NCBI GenBank assembly: GCA_014240165.1 | Contig: JAAZXM010000023.1 | Location: 1-55,041, forward strand | Direction of reading: 5' to 3' | DNA length: 55,041 nt | Source of the DNA: Myxococcales bacterium | GTDB taxonomy: Bacteria > Myxococcota_A > UBA9160 > UBA4427 | Part shown: positions 8,357 through 16,593 of the stretch, in pieces | Position numbering within the stretch: position 1 is the first letter of the stretch | Layout: every line of letters begins with the position of its first letter | Notes under the pieces: generated by a model | Seen by the model: only the letters and a program-made list of their open reading frames with translations | The model's database searches: none | What the model was told of the DNA's origin: nothing | Position numbers and translations under genes: made by a program

Positions 8357-8417
8357 TACCCGGATAGCCCTGGCCGTGACGGATTTCCAAGATATCGGGG
8401 TTCTTCCCTATAGGGCC
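8357..8417 (-). pseudogene. Fragment of a TauD-family dioxygenase gene
   Basis: About 49 of 59 bases match 4233-4292 inside the intact dioxygenase gene. Read on the reverse strand the fragment gives GPIGKNPDILEIRHGQGYPG versus GPTGENPYVLEIRHGRGYPG in the intact protein, and many changes are at third codon positions. It therefore comes from a paralogue that diverged under selection before it was truncated. It joins directly to the membrane-protein fragment at 8418, whereas the corresponding segments at 4292 and 5449 are about 1.15 kb apart in the intact copy. Confidence 0.75.
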
Positions 8418-8531
8418 TTCGGCCTGGTCTCCGTGACGATGCTCTACTTCGCGTACCGGAATCGTCAGAAAGTCGCTTTATCGGAGAACGGCTCCAGCAT
8501 CACGGAAGAACCCAGAGGAGAGCTTAGTTGA
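8418..8531 (+). pseudogene. 3' fragment of the small membrane protein gene
   Basis: Thirty-seven codons plus TGA, closely matching the end of the gene at 5449-5562. The translations are FGLVSVTMLYFAYRNRQKVA here and FGLLSVAMLYFAYRNCQKAA in the intact copy, then LSENGSSI in both. There is no start codon or upstream half, so it cannot make the four-helix protein. Its stop overlaps the stop of the SYLF gene on the other strand, exactly as in the other copy. Confidence 0.8.
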
Positions 8532-9156
8532 GTGACGAATCTCGCGAGAACTTGACGCCTTCCAGGGTCGCCGAGAGATTCACCCCCGCGTTGGTCACCT
8601 GGTAAACGAGAGGGTCGCGGTCGACGGTCGCCTGCATGGATTTGTCCACCGCGGGATCGTCGGTACTTGCCGTCTCGGAAACCATCGCCGCAGAAGCGCC
8701 TCCGCCGAAGGTCCAGCCCTTTTCCTTGAACTCCGCCAATTTTTCCTTCGACTTGAAGACCAGGAGCACACTGAGTTCCTGAATCCCCATGCCCAAGCCG
8801 ACCTGGAGCCGCGTCATACGCATGAATGTCTGCTTGCCCGAGGGCTTCTCCGTGAGAATTCCGTAGCCGTTACCCGTACCACCAAAGAGAATCTTCGCGT
8901 TGATCGTGGTGAATGTCGCGTATCCCGCGGATTTCTCGACTTGGCTTCTCGATTCTCCGTATGCAGAATAAACCTTGCCGAGAATCTCCTTGCTGCTCTT
9001 GCGAATCGAGGCCCTCTGCTCATCGCCGGTCTGCCCCTCCGGCGTCTTGCACCCCGAGAGCGAAAGCACGCTGAGTATGAGAAGCGAAAGACCCAGGGCG
9101 GAAAAGAACTTCGTTGAACCCAGGTTCGTGGCTTGACGTCCGAAAAAGATGCTCAT
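8524..9156 (-). CDS. SYLF/Ysc84-domain lipoprotein
   Basis: About 210 residues from the ATG at 9156, which has GGAGGAGAC about 9 nt upstream; the frame extends further to 9189 without better support. A lipoprotein signal ends in LSLSGC. The mature part matches the lipid-binding SYLF (Ysc84) family: KEILGKVYSAYGESRSQVEK, YATFTTINAKILFGGTGNGY, the acidic/hydrophobic MGIQELSVLLVFKSKEKLAE and a glycine-rich WTFGGGASAAM. Bacterial members are periplasmic or outer-membrane-attached and bind phosphoinositide-like lipids in vitro; the physiological role is unclear. It is tail-to-tail with a membrane-protein fragment, and a second, nearly lost copy of its 3' end lies at 5555-5602. Confidence 0.85.
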   Translation of the reverse strand: MSIFFGRQATNLGSTKFFSALGLSLLILSVLSLSGCKTPEGQTGDEQRASIRKSSKEILGKVYSAYGESRSQVEKSAGYATFTTINAKILFGGTGNGYGILTEKPSGKQTFMRMTRLQVGLGMGIQELSVLLVFKSKEKLAEFKEKGWTFGGGASAAMVSETASTDDPAVDKSMQATVDRDPLVYQVTNAGVNLSATLEGVKFSRDSSLN

Positions 9157-9201
9157 GATCGTTTTGGTCTCCTCCAGGAATGGGAACAAGCAGGGCGGTT
9201 T

Positions 9202-10188
9202 TCAGCAGAACGCCTCTGACACAGCAAAATAGTGGATGCTGAATTTTTCAGCAGGGTCTGTCCATACGGATCGGGGCGAAAGGCCCGCCTTCACCGCCAG
9301 GGATTCAAATTCAGTCACATCGTATTTATACGCGTTCTCGGTGTGAATATATTCCCCAGCGCCAAATCCGATAATCTCGCCGTCGATGGTGACTTCGCAT
9401 CCTACGTCGCAGACCAACCGCATTTCGATTCGACCCAGGTCTCCGTCCCAGCGCGCCTCATGACTAAAGGACTCAAGTGGAAAATTGCCATTGAGTTCCC
9501 GATTGATGCGCTCCAGGAGGTTGAGATTGAATTTCGCGGTCACGCCGAGGGCATCATCGTATGCGCGCTCCAACTCAGCAGGGTCTTTTCGCAAATCAAC
9601 ACCGATCAAAACCCCGCCCCCGGCACCAACTTGCTTGACCATGCGCGTAAGGAATTCCAGCGCTTCAGAGGGTTCGAAATTTCCAATGGTCGAGCCCGGG
9701 AAATAAACGACTCGCCGACGAAAGGGCCGATCCGGCGAAGGAATCTCGACGGGGGAAAGATAGTCGGCGCAGATGGGGTTGACCGTCAGATCCGGGTAGC
9801 GCTTCGCGATCACAGCCGCAGACTCGGTGAGTATCTCACCCGAAATATCGATCGGGACATATCCCGCCGGTGCCTGCAGACTATCGAGAAGAAGTCGTGT
9901 CTTGCGACCGCTTCCGCTCCCGTACTCGATCAAAAGAACCTCTTCGCCGATCTGGTCTGCCATCTCGTCTACCGATTGGTTCATGATCGCCAACTCGGTT
10001 CGGGTCGGATAATACTCGTCGAGTTCACAGATCTGCTCGAAGAGTTGAGAGCCCACTGCATCGTATAGATATTTGCAGGGAAGGATCTTCTGCTCCTGCC
10101 GCAAACCGCCAAGTACTTCTTCGAGAAAACTGCTTCTTTCAGTCACCAAGAACCTCAGGCATCCTTCGCCAGGCGCAATCCGCTCCAT
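9202..10188 (-). CDS. egtD: L-histidine N(alpha)-methyltransferase (ergothioneine biosynthesis)
   Basis: About 328 residues from the ATG at 10188, close to the usual ~320; the frame reaches 10257 but that part overlaps egtB. The DUF2260/EgtD fold is evident: YLYDAVGSQLFEQICELDEYY and YPTRTELAIM near the N-terminus, then the S-adenosylmethionine loop IEYGSGSGRKTRLLLDSL, then VVYFPGSTIGNFEPSEALEF. The enzyme trimethylates the histidine amino group to hercynine, the first step of ergothioneine synthesis. It overlaps the end of egtB by about 34 bp, so the two genes are coupled. Confidence 0.92.
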   Translation of the reverse strand: MERIAPGEGCLRFLVTERSSFLEEVLGGLRQEQKILPCKYLYDAVGSQLFEQICELDEYYPTRTELAIMNQSVDEMADQIGEEVLLIEYGSGSGRKTRLLLDSLQAPAGYVPIDISGEILTESAAVIAKRYPDLTVNPICADYLSPVEIPSPDRPFRRRVVYFPGSTIGNFEPSEALEFLTRMVKQVGAGGGVLIGVDLRKDPAELERAYDDALGVTAKFNLNLLERINRELNGNFPLESFSHEARWDGDLGRIEMRLVCDVGCEVTIDGEIIGFGAGEYIHTENAYKYDVTEFESLAVKAGLSPRSVWTDPAEKFSIHYFAVSEAFC

Positions 10189-11480
10189 TGCCAGCGGGCA
10201 TGTGCGGGGAAAAAGTTTCGATAGGTCGAGCGTATATGACGACGCGGAGTCACGCACGATCCGCCTCGCAGAACATATTGGTTGGACATGAACTTCCCAT
10301 TATATTCGCCCAAGGCACCCGGTCCCGGCCGATAGCCGGGGTAGGCCTGGTAAGGCGATTGGGTCCACTCCCAAACGTCGCCAAAGAGTTGGTAAGGGCC
10401 CGAGCCGGGCTGGGAGTTCAGGCTTTGAGGCCGCAGACGATCAGCATCAGCGAGATTGTCTTCGGGGACCGGCTCCTTGGCGGATAGCTCCCACTCGGTC
10501 TCCAGGGGAAGCCGGGCATCGGCCCAGCGCGCGTACGCGTCGGCCTCGAAGAAGCTGATATGGGAAACGGGCTCGCTCGGAATCACCGGGCCCATGCCCG
10601 CAAGCCCGAAGGCTTTCCAGCCGGCCTCGGCTTCTTGCCAATAGAGCGGAGCCCGCCAGTTTTCCTCTTGGCAGAGAGCCCATCCCTCAGCGAGCCAGAG
10701 TTCGGGCCTTGAGTAGCCACCGTCTTGCATGAATTCCTGGTATTCGAGATTGCTCACCAGCCGCGAAGCCAGAAAATGCGGCGCTACCAGGGTCTCGTGC
10801 TGCGGCCCTTCGTTGTCGAAACAGAAGCCGATCCCGGGATGACCGATACTTTGAATTCCCTCCGCGCCGGGATGCCAGGTCAGGGGTGCCAACTCGGACG
10901 TTTCGGGCTCCGCCAGGTCCAGCCTATAGCCGGGACGCTGCGGGTTGATGGCGAGGAGGTGCAATAGGTCGGTGAGAATCAACTCCTGGTGCTGCTCTTC
11001 ATGGTGAAGCCCAAGCTCGACAATGTTCAGCAGCTCGGGGGAAAATAAATCCTCTTCCAGTCTCCGCAGGATTCCTTCGTCGATTCGCTCGCGATACTCG
11101 AGAATCTGCGCGAGGCCGGGGCGGGTCAGGAGACCCCGCTGAGGTCGAGGGTACTGGTCACCCACCGAGTTGTAATAAGAATTGAAGAGCGTGCGGTAGG
11201 AGGAATCAAAGGCCCGGTAGCCGGGCTCGGACCCCTCGAGCACAAAGGTCTCGAAAAACCAGGTCGTATGCGCGAGGTGCCATTTCGTGGGACTGGCGTC
11301 CGCCATGGACTGGGCGGAACTGTCCTCGGGAGAGAGGGGCGCGGCCAGCGCCTCGCTTCGGCCTCGGACCGAGCGAAAGTCCGCGGCCAATTTCTCTGCG
11401 GTCAACGCACCCGCCCGGGGGACTGTTCGTTTGGAGTCGCTTTCCAAGGCCAATCTCTTTCCGAACTGTCCGTCCAACAC
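10155..11480 (-). CDS. egtB: Ergothioneine biosynthesis protein EgtB (sulfoxide synthase)
   Basis: 441 residues from a GTG start. The N-terminal DinB-like domain carries the iron histidines: one in WHLAHTTWFFE and two in LGLHHEEQHQELILTDLLH. The C-terminal formylglycine-generating-enzyme/sulfatase-modifying fold includes FCFDNEGPQHETLV, LPLETEWELSAK, LFGDVWEWTQSPY and YVLRGGSCVTPRRHIRSTYR. The non-haem iron enzyme joins hercynine to a thiol (gamma-glutamylcysteine or cysteine) with O2, forming a sulfoxide. It is directly upstream of egtD. No egtC amidohydrolase or egtE lyase lies nearby, so either cysteine is used directly or other genes complete the pathway. Confidence 0.93.
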   Translation of the reverse strand: MLDGQFGKRLALESDSKRTVPRAGALTAEKLAADFRSVRGRSEALAAPLSPEDSSAQSMADASPTKWHLAHTTWFFETFVLEGSEPGYRAFDSSYRTLFNSYYNSVGDQYPRPQRGLLTRPGLAQILEYRERIDEGILRRLEEDLFSPELLNIVELGLHHEEQHQELILTDLLHLLAINPQRPGYRLDLAEPETSELAPLTWHPGAEGIQSIGHPGIGFCFDNEGPQHETLVAPHFLASRLVSNLEYQEFMQDGGYSRPELWLAEGWALCQEENWRAPLYWQEAEAGWKAFGLAGMGPVIPSEPVSHISFFEADAYARWADARLPLETEWELSAKEPVPEDNLADADRLRPQSLNSQPGSGPYQLFGDVWEWTQSPYQAYPGYRPGPGALGEYNGKFMSNQYVLRGGSCVTPRRHIRSTYRNFFPAHARWQWSGLRLAKDA

Positions 11481-11603
11481 GCTGCCCGTCGCCAGGCGTC
11501 CTCTACTGACTCATCTGGCCTGGAGACCCCGACCAGGTGCTGGGGAGATTAGCACCAATTCAAGCATGGCCAGCGTGAAATTCCAAAAACGAAGAGCCTT
11601 CCT

Positions 11604-12872
11604 CTACCGCGGCTGAGATGAGGCCCGAGTAAAGAGAATGCTCGCCAGAAGCCCGATGAAGGCGAAGCCCACCACAACAAAGGAAAAGTATTGATACCCG
11701 AGCAATCCGGGATAGCCATCAATAATCCAGCCCGCAAGAACGCCAAAGAAGACGTCGGGCGAATATCCCACAACAGAAACGATGCCCACCGCCGTCCCGG
11801 TGGCCACCGCGGGAATCGCACCTTCCTCGAGAAGGGCGAAATAGATCCCCCGAAGACCGAAGGCCGCGGCGCTCGATACTGCCACGTTGAGAAAGAAGAG
11901 CGGCAACGCGGGAGAACCGAAATCTGCCAAGAGAGGAAGAAGATAAGCCAATCCGAGCAGAACGAAGCACAGCGCCGTCGCCCGGGAGGAGCGAATCCGG
12001 TCGCCGAGCAACCCGGCCGCCAACGCAGCGAAAGGTCGGACCCAGGCCGTCGCGGCGCTCAGGCTTGCGGCTTCGAGCTCCGAGAGGCCGTATACATCCA
12101 CGGCAAAGAGCGAGTAATAATCGATTCCCTTATAACCCACGTAGGCACAAACAACGATCAATGCTTGAAGCCAGACTGCCCGCATGGCAAAAACACGGCG
12201 CACCTGCTCGAGAGATATGCCTTTCCGGGGTTGCGCTTCAGAACCCATTTCGGGTTCTTTGACGAAGAACCATGTGAGCAGCGCCGCAAGAAATGTCACG
12301 CTGGTATAGAAAAGGATTACGCCGCGAATCGCTTCCCTGCGAGCCTGATCGGACAGCGTCTCGACGTTCTCGGGGAAGAACAGGCCGAAGAGACCGACGG
12401 CAATCGATGCCATGACCGCCGCCATCAAGCCTCGGCCCGCATCCAATAATCCGTAGGCTTGCCCTTGCCGCTCTGGATCCCCCCATTCCCGCGTCGCTCG
12501 GATCAGCGCCGCCCAGAAGAGCAAAATCGTCGTCAATCCCCAAAATGCGAAGAGCAACCACAAACCATCGAAGCTCGGCAATTGCGCGAAATAGAGCCCG
12601 CCCGCTGAGGTACTCACCAGGGAAGCGGTCAACAGCTTCCGCGCAGGAAAGAGATCCGCCAGGGGGCCGCCTGGAAAATAGGCAAGCATCGCCACCACAC
12701 CGTATGCCGATTGAACCAGGCCAAGCTGGGTGTTGTCGAGATCGAGGGCCAGCAGGAGTGTGGGCCGAAAGAAACGTGCCACGTGGTAGGGAAGCGAAAA
12801 AATCGTTTCTGCGGCGATGATCAAGCTGAACAAAGCCACGAATCGAGCGATTCCCGGGTGCGCACGGCTCAT
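11604..12872 (-). CDS. MFS transporter
   Basis: 422 residues with about 12 hydrophobic helices. The MFS loop 2-3 motif appears as FPGGPLADLFPARKLLT (G-x-x-D-R/K type), and the second half has the related AGLLGDRIRSS. It begins MSRAHPGIARFVALFSLIIA at an ATG ending at 12872, with a GGAG about 12 nt upstream. The last residues are SILFTRASSQPR. It is on the same strand as egtB/egtD, 123 bp upstream of egtB, so co-transcription is possible but not shown. Substrate cannot be deduced. Confidence 0.88.
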   Translation of the reverse strand: MSRAHPGIARFVALFSLIIAAETIFSLPYHVARFFRPTLLLALDLDNTQLGLVQSAYGVVAMLAYFPGGPLADLFPARKLLTASLVSTSAGGLYFAQLPSFDGLWLLFAFWGLTTILLFWAALIRATREWGDPERQGQAYGLLDAGRGLMAAVMASIAVGLFGLFFPENVETLSDQARREAIRGVILFYTSVTFLAALLTWFFVKEPEMGSEAQPRKGISLEQVRRVFAMRAVWLQALIVVCAYVGYKGIDYYSLFAVDVYGLSELEAASLSAATAWVRPFAALAAGLLGDRIRSSRATALCFVLLGLAYLLPLLADFGSPALPLFFLNVAVSSAAAFGLRGIYFALLEEGAIPAVATGTAVGIVSVVGYSPDVFFGVLAGWIIDGYPGLLGYQYFSFVVVGFAFIGLLASILFTRASSQPR

Positions 12873-12913
12873 CGTTGAGAATAACTCCTATGACCCAAAA
12901 TGAAGAGCGCAAG

Positions 12914-14758
12914 TCAAACCAGAGAACCTCGCCAGCGCCGCATAAAGAGCATTCCTCCAGCCATGAGCAAGAGAGCGATCAGGGACCGGTTCGCCAGAGA
13001 AAGCGCCGGCACCAGGGCGGGGTCTTGCACCGTCAGAAAAACGGCAGTCGGAGCACCCCACTGATTGTTTGAGTCGGCACCACGGACAAAAATCGTATGA
13101 CGTCCAGCTGAAAGGTTCGTTGTATCGATTTCGGCTTCTGCCGCTTCGACAACGCTATCGAAACTCCCGTCCGATGGCGTCATCGATATTCCCGCTCCGC
13201 CTGTCCAGTCCGGGCTGTCGATGGAGTACTGGACAGCGACGATACTCTGCGTGGGCTCGAAACCGTTGGCGGAACTGAAGCGCGTATCGTCCAGGCTCGC
13301 ATCGAGAATCACACTCTCACCCTTCAAGACCACGCCGACAGATAAAGCGAGGCTCGTCACATCTGGCCCCGAAGGCAACTGGTACGGAGCTCGGGCGATT
13401 TTCGCCGCGTAGCGCAAAACAGGGAGATTGGCGGGCCTGACTGTGTTCTCGTAGGCGCTACAGGATTGAAAGAAGGCTGTGCCCAACTCGAATGCAATCG
13501 ATGCCACTCCCAATTCTCCGTAGAAGAAATCGTCCGTCGTTCCATCCGTCGGGTAGAGACCAATCGCCTGCTGGGGCCAGTAGTTGTTGCCGAAAGCCAG
13601 CTTTCTCCCGAGGGTCTGTAGAGCGTCTCCGTTGGGAGCGGCGCCCCCCGTATAGCCCCAGGGCCACAAGATGAGTTCGCCATAGGAATGCACGTCGATG
13701 AATAGGCCGGCAGCATCCGAGGGCGCTGCATCATTCGCCAAGGGCCCTCGTTGGTCCGGAAAAATCGCCCGACCATAATCGACTACAGCGCTGACCTCGG
13801 GCTCTGAGCTTGGAAGATTTCCCCGAAATGTCTCAGCGCACCCCCAGCTACTCGAGCCCCCGCAGCAATTCCAGGCGAAGGGAAAGTTTCTGTTGAGATC
13901 CGCTCCGCGCTGCAGACTGGACGCCCCGCAATAGTTCTGGTTTGCGTTCTTTCTCCAATAGATCCCGGCCTCGGCCTGCTTGCGCCCATCGGGGTTCGCC
14001 TGAAGTACGAGATGAATCTCGTGCTCGTCGAGAAGCCAGGTCGAGTCGGCGTCCGTGCCATAGGTGGTCACGAGATCCTCGGCAAAATCCATGCAGAGCT
14101 GAGCCGTGGTGTACTCGCGGGCATGAAGCGCGCAGGTCAACAGGAGCTTGGGCTTATCACCCACAACCCCGGAATTCGTCAGGGCCAGAACCATGATGTC
14201 GTACCCGCCCAACCCAGCACCCTTTTCCCAGGAATCCCCGATATCGGTCCACGAGGCAAGGCCCGGATGCTCCGTGGCGATGGCTGCAGCGGCGGCGAAG
14301 GTCTCCTCGACCGTTGCGTAACAGGGGTAGTTGGGGATCCGCTCGGCTCTTTTTTGGTAGAAAAGATCTTCCTCGACCCGGAGCCCGGCCGCTTGCAACT
14401 TGCTGATGGTCGAGTCGCTCGCTTCCAATACGTGGTAGCCCTCTTCGTAATTGGTCTCGAGCAATGAGGCTTCAAAAGAAATCAGGATCTGGTTGCGCAT
14501 GGCAAGATCGGGATAGTAGACGCGCACGAAGCGGTATTTCTCAGGGCCAGTGATCTGGGAATACGCGGGCTCGACGACGAATGCGAGAGCGGAGACCAAA
14601 AGGAAGAGATATAGCCCTGCGGCGGCGATCGAGGCGAGCGCTTCCCGCCGCCACTCGCTCCTCGGAGGGTCTCGATCATCATTTCCGAGTCGGCATGATG
14701 AAGCAAGGCCTCGGCTGGCGAGACCTGGTCGCTTCGCGGCCGTCCAGTGCACGAGCAA
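12914..14758 (-). CDS. Secreted M14 zinc carboxypeptidase with C-terminal sorting-type tail
   Basis: 614 residues from a TTG with a strong GAGGAGGTG site 7 nt upstream. A signal segment (LYLFLLVSALAFVVEPAYSQ) follows a basic N-terminus. The peptidase M14 zinc ligands are H212 and E215 (LHAREYTT) and H357 (IDVHSYGEL); the catalytic glutamate is E424 (SIAFELGT). NPDG at about 255 and DLNRNFPFAW are typical carboxypeptidase A/T substrate motifs. After an Ig-like region the protein ends with VPALSLANRSLIALLLMAGG, then MLFMRRWRG. A short motif, one helix and a basic tail resemble the IPTL/PEP-CTERM sorting signals processed by exosortase-type enzymes. It probably releases C-terminal residues from peptides outside the cytoplasm. 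Confidence 0.9.
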   Translation of the reverse strand: MLVHWTAAKRPGLASRGLASSCRLGNDDRDPPRSEWRREALASIAAAGLYLFLLVSALAFVVEPAYSQITGPEKYRFVRVYYPDLAMRNQILISFEASLLETNYEEGYHVLEASDSTISKLQAAGLRVEEDLFYQKRAERIPNYPCYATVEETFAAAAAIATEHPGLASWTDIGDSWEKGAGLGGYDIMVLALTNSGVVGDKPKLLLTCALHAREYTTAQLCMDFAEDLVTTYGTDADSTWLLDEHEIHLVLQANPDGRKQAEAGIYWRKNANQNYCGASSLQRGADLNRNFPFAWNCCGGSSSWGCAETFRGNLPSSEPEVSAVVDYGRAIFPDQRGPLANDAAPSDAAGLFIDVHSYGELILWPWGYTGGAAPNGDALQTLGRKLAFGNNYWPQQAIGLYPTDGTTDDFFYGELGVASIAFELGTAFFQSCSAYENTVRPANLPVLRYAAKIARAPYQLPSGPDVTSLALSVGVVLKGESVILDASLDDTRFSSANGFEPTQSIVAVQYSIDSPDWTGGAGISMTPSDGSFDSVVEAAEAEIDTTNLSAGRHTIFVRGADSNNQWGAPTAVFLTVQDPALVPALSLANRSLIALLLMAGGMLFMRRWRGSLV

Positions 14759-14851
14759 GGAAATACACCTCCTCGGAGAATCAAGGGCGTAGAACTGGTC
14801 AATATTATGCTCAAAACGCTATAGCCGCATTCACCGAGCCCTGGGCAGCGC

Positions 14852-15337
14852 TCAGCTTCGATCGACGTTCTTCCAATAACTGTCCTTGGCCTTGAGTCTG
14901 CCGCCCTCCACCGGGTAGAGATCGGCCGCCCTGACATCAAAGTGGCGATCTTGTGAATTTCGGCCGATTCGGGCCAGTTGCTTGAAATCCGCTCGGTGGA
15001 TTCGGTTGCCGAAACCCGCCCAACCCTCGTCCCAGCGGTAACCATGAAAGAAGTAGGCGTCCAGGCAGCCCAGGCTGCCCGTCACCATGACGAGTTCGGC
15101 GCCCGAGACATGAGCCGGGTGCAATTCGCTCACGCGCTGGGCCGCGGAAAAAGGAAGGCTCCGGGTTGTGTCGAACACCCCCTCCACCAGACCGGCTTCG
15201 CGGTCCATCCGCGTGATCTCATCGATCAGGACCGCCTCATCGCCGTAAAGAAAACTGTCGAGAAAGTGCTGAAAGTCAGCGGGCGGGATCTGGTCGCGGC
15301 TGCGGTGGGCCAAGCTGGATAGTTGAGAAGATGACAA
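14852..15337 (-). CDS. Probable hotdog-fold (FabA/thioesterase-like) protein
   Basis: 161 residues from a TTG start (MSSSQLSSLAHRSRDQIPPA). The pattern looks like a hotdog thioester enzyme: LIDEITRMDREAGLVEGVFD, then HPAHVSGAELVMVTGSLGCL, then DAYFFHG, a later strand AGFGNRIHRADFKQLARIG and a terminal FDVRAADLYPVEGGRLKAKD. In FabA-type dehydratases the equivalent central segment is a glycine-rich helix start with GCLGLDA. The catalytic pair cannot be assigned with certainty. It lies 70 bp downstream of the ion-channel homologue on the same strand. An alternative is a non-catalytic hotdog protein. Confidence 0.5.
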   Translation of the reverse strand: MSSSQLSSLAHRSRDQIPPADFQHFLDSFLYGDEAVLIDEITRMDREAGLVEGVFDTTRSLPFSAAQRVSELHPAHVSGAELVMVTGSLGCLDAYFFHGYRWDEGWAGFGNRIHRADFKQLARIGRNSQDRHFDVRAADLYPVEGGRLKAKDSYWKNVDRS

Positions 15338-15406
15338 GACCGTTCGATCCTCCCAGCAAATGTCATTTTGTGCCAGAGGGTCTCAATGAATCGCTGGAAG
15401 TAGAAC

Positions 15407-16588
15407 CTACGTCCGTCCCCAGGCTGAAACAGCCACGACTATGAAGATTGTTACCGAAACGACTTGAAATACCAGGTCAGCTCGGTCGATCCGCCGAGAA
15501 ACGATGTGCCTGTCTCCAGCTCTGGCCCTTTCGAAGGCATTTGTGCCCCACGTGAAAAGCGCGAACAAACCGAGCGCAATGGCGTACCCCACGGCAAAGA
15601 GTTGATCCAAAAATGTCAGATAGGGAAGCGGCGGAAGTTCGTCGTGATACGACTGCTGGAGAAAGATCAGGGTCAGGAGGGCGGTGGAGGGGATGGCCAG
15701 TCGCACATCACCCATGGACCCAGCCACGGACGGAGAGAGAAGGACAACGGACATGATGATCAGAAGCGGGAAGACCCAATTGACGAACGCGCTCCAATAA
15801 TCGGCCTGGTAGACGATCTCGAGACGCATCTGGCTGAACGTCGGGTGATACCAGGAACCGAAGCGACTGGGGTAGCGATGCAGGTAGGGTTCGAACGTCG
15901 AAGTGCTCAACCGGTAGCCGCTCAAGCTGCCCGAAAGGCCCATGAAGTGGTTCTCCTGGTGATGAGCCAGGAGGGTCACAGCCGCATATTTATTCGACAT
16001 GGGGGGCGGAGCGATCTCAACAACAATGGGGAGATTGATCAGGCCGAATGGATCCCGGTGAAATTCGATCTCGTCGTCATAGAACCGACTCGAAAATCGA
16101 TAGCGCTGGTAGAAGCGGCCCGCCGAAAGCTCCTTCGGCGTTTCGGTGACAGGCTCGAAAAGAGAATCCCAGATTTCGATGCGATTGGACAATCGCACGA
16201 GGTCTTCTGGATCGATTTCCTCTTCTTCCATCAGCTCTTGGACCGACGTAGGCCACTCGAGCCAGATATAGCCGTCCGCAGAGAAGGTTCTGGATACGAG
16301 CGAGAGCTCATACACCTTGTCGACAAGAATCCCTGCGTAGACAACCGGAGTGTCCACGGGAAGCTCATCCATCCGGGGCAGCGGAATAACCGATTCGCCT
16401 TCCCGGGTCAGGGTAAAGCCGCCTTCTCGTTGGGAAAGGCCCGGGGCCGAGAACTCCGTGCAGGAGAGGGCGAAGAACGCCAAAACGAGCAATATACCGC
16501 CGCGCAAAAAAGAGCGGAGGCGGGCAGAGAGCCCGATCCCATAAAGCGTACGCCTGCTCACCTTTGCCATCGTGTTGGCTCTATCCAT
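15407..16588 (-). CDS. Pentameric ligand-gated ion channel (Cys-loop/Pro-loop) homologue
   Basis: About 393 residues from the ATG at 16588, 5 bp after the binding-protein stop. A hydrophobic signal ends ALSC (C43), then a linker. The beta-sandwich ligand domain runs about 75-262, with the family's TFSADGYIWLEWP strand (W109, W112) and a Pro-loop region FHRDPFGLINLPIVVEI (P180) equivalent to the Cys-loop FPxDxQ segment; no disulfide cysteines are present, as usual in bacteria. Four helices follow: M1 264-286 with the conserved proline (WVFPLLII), M2 about 294-314, the M2-M3 turn LPPLPYLTFLDQ (very like ELIC) leading into M3, and M4 370-391. It should form a pentameric cation or anion channel in the inner membrane with the ligand domain in the periplasm. 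Selectivity cannot be called. Confidence 0.85.
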   Translation of the reverse strand: MDRANTMAKVSRRTLYGIGLSARLRSFLRGGILLVLAFFALSCTEFSAPGLSQREGGFTLTREGESVIPLPRMDELPVDTPVVYAGILVDKVYELSLVSRTFSADGYIWLEWPTSVQELMEEEEIDPEDLVRLSNRIEIWDSLFEPVTETPKELSAGRFYQRYRFSSRFYDDEIEFHRDPFGLINLPIVVEIAPPPMSNKYAAVTLLAHHQENHFMGLSGSLSGYRLSTSTFEPYLHRYPSRFGSWYHPTFSQMRLEIVYQADYWSAFVNWVFPLLIIMSVVLLSPSVAGSMGDVRLAIPSTALLTLIFLQQSYHDELPPLPYLTFLDQLFAVGYAIALGLFALFTWGTNAFERARAGDRHIVSRRIDRADLVFQVVSVTIFIVVAVSAWGRT

Positions 16589-16593
16589 TTCGT

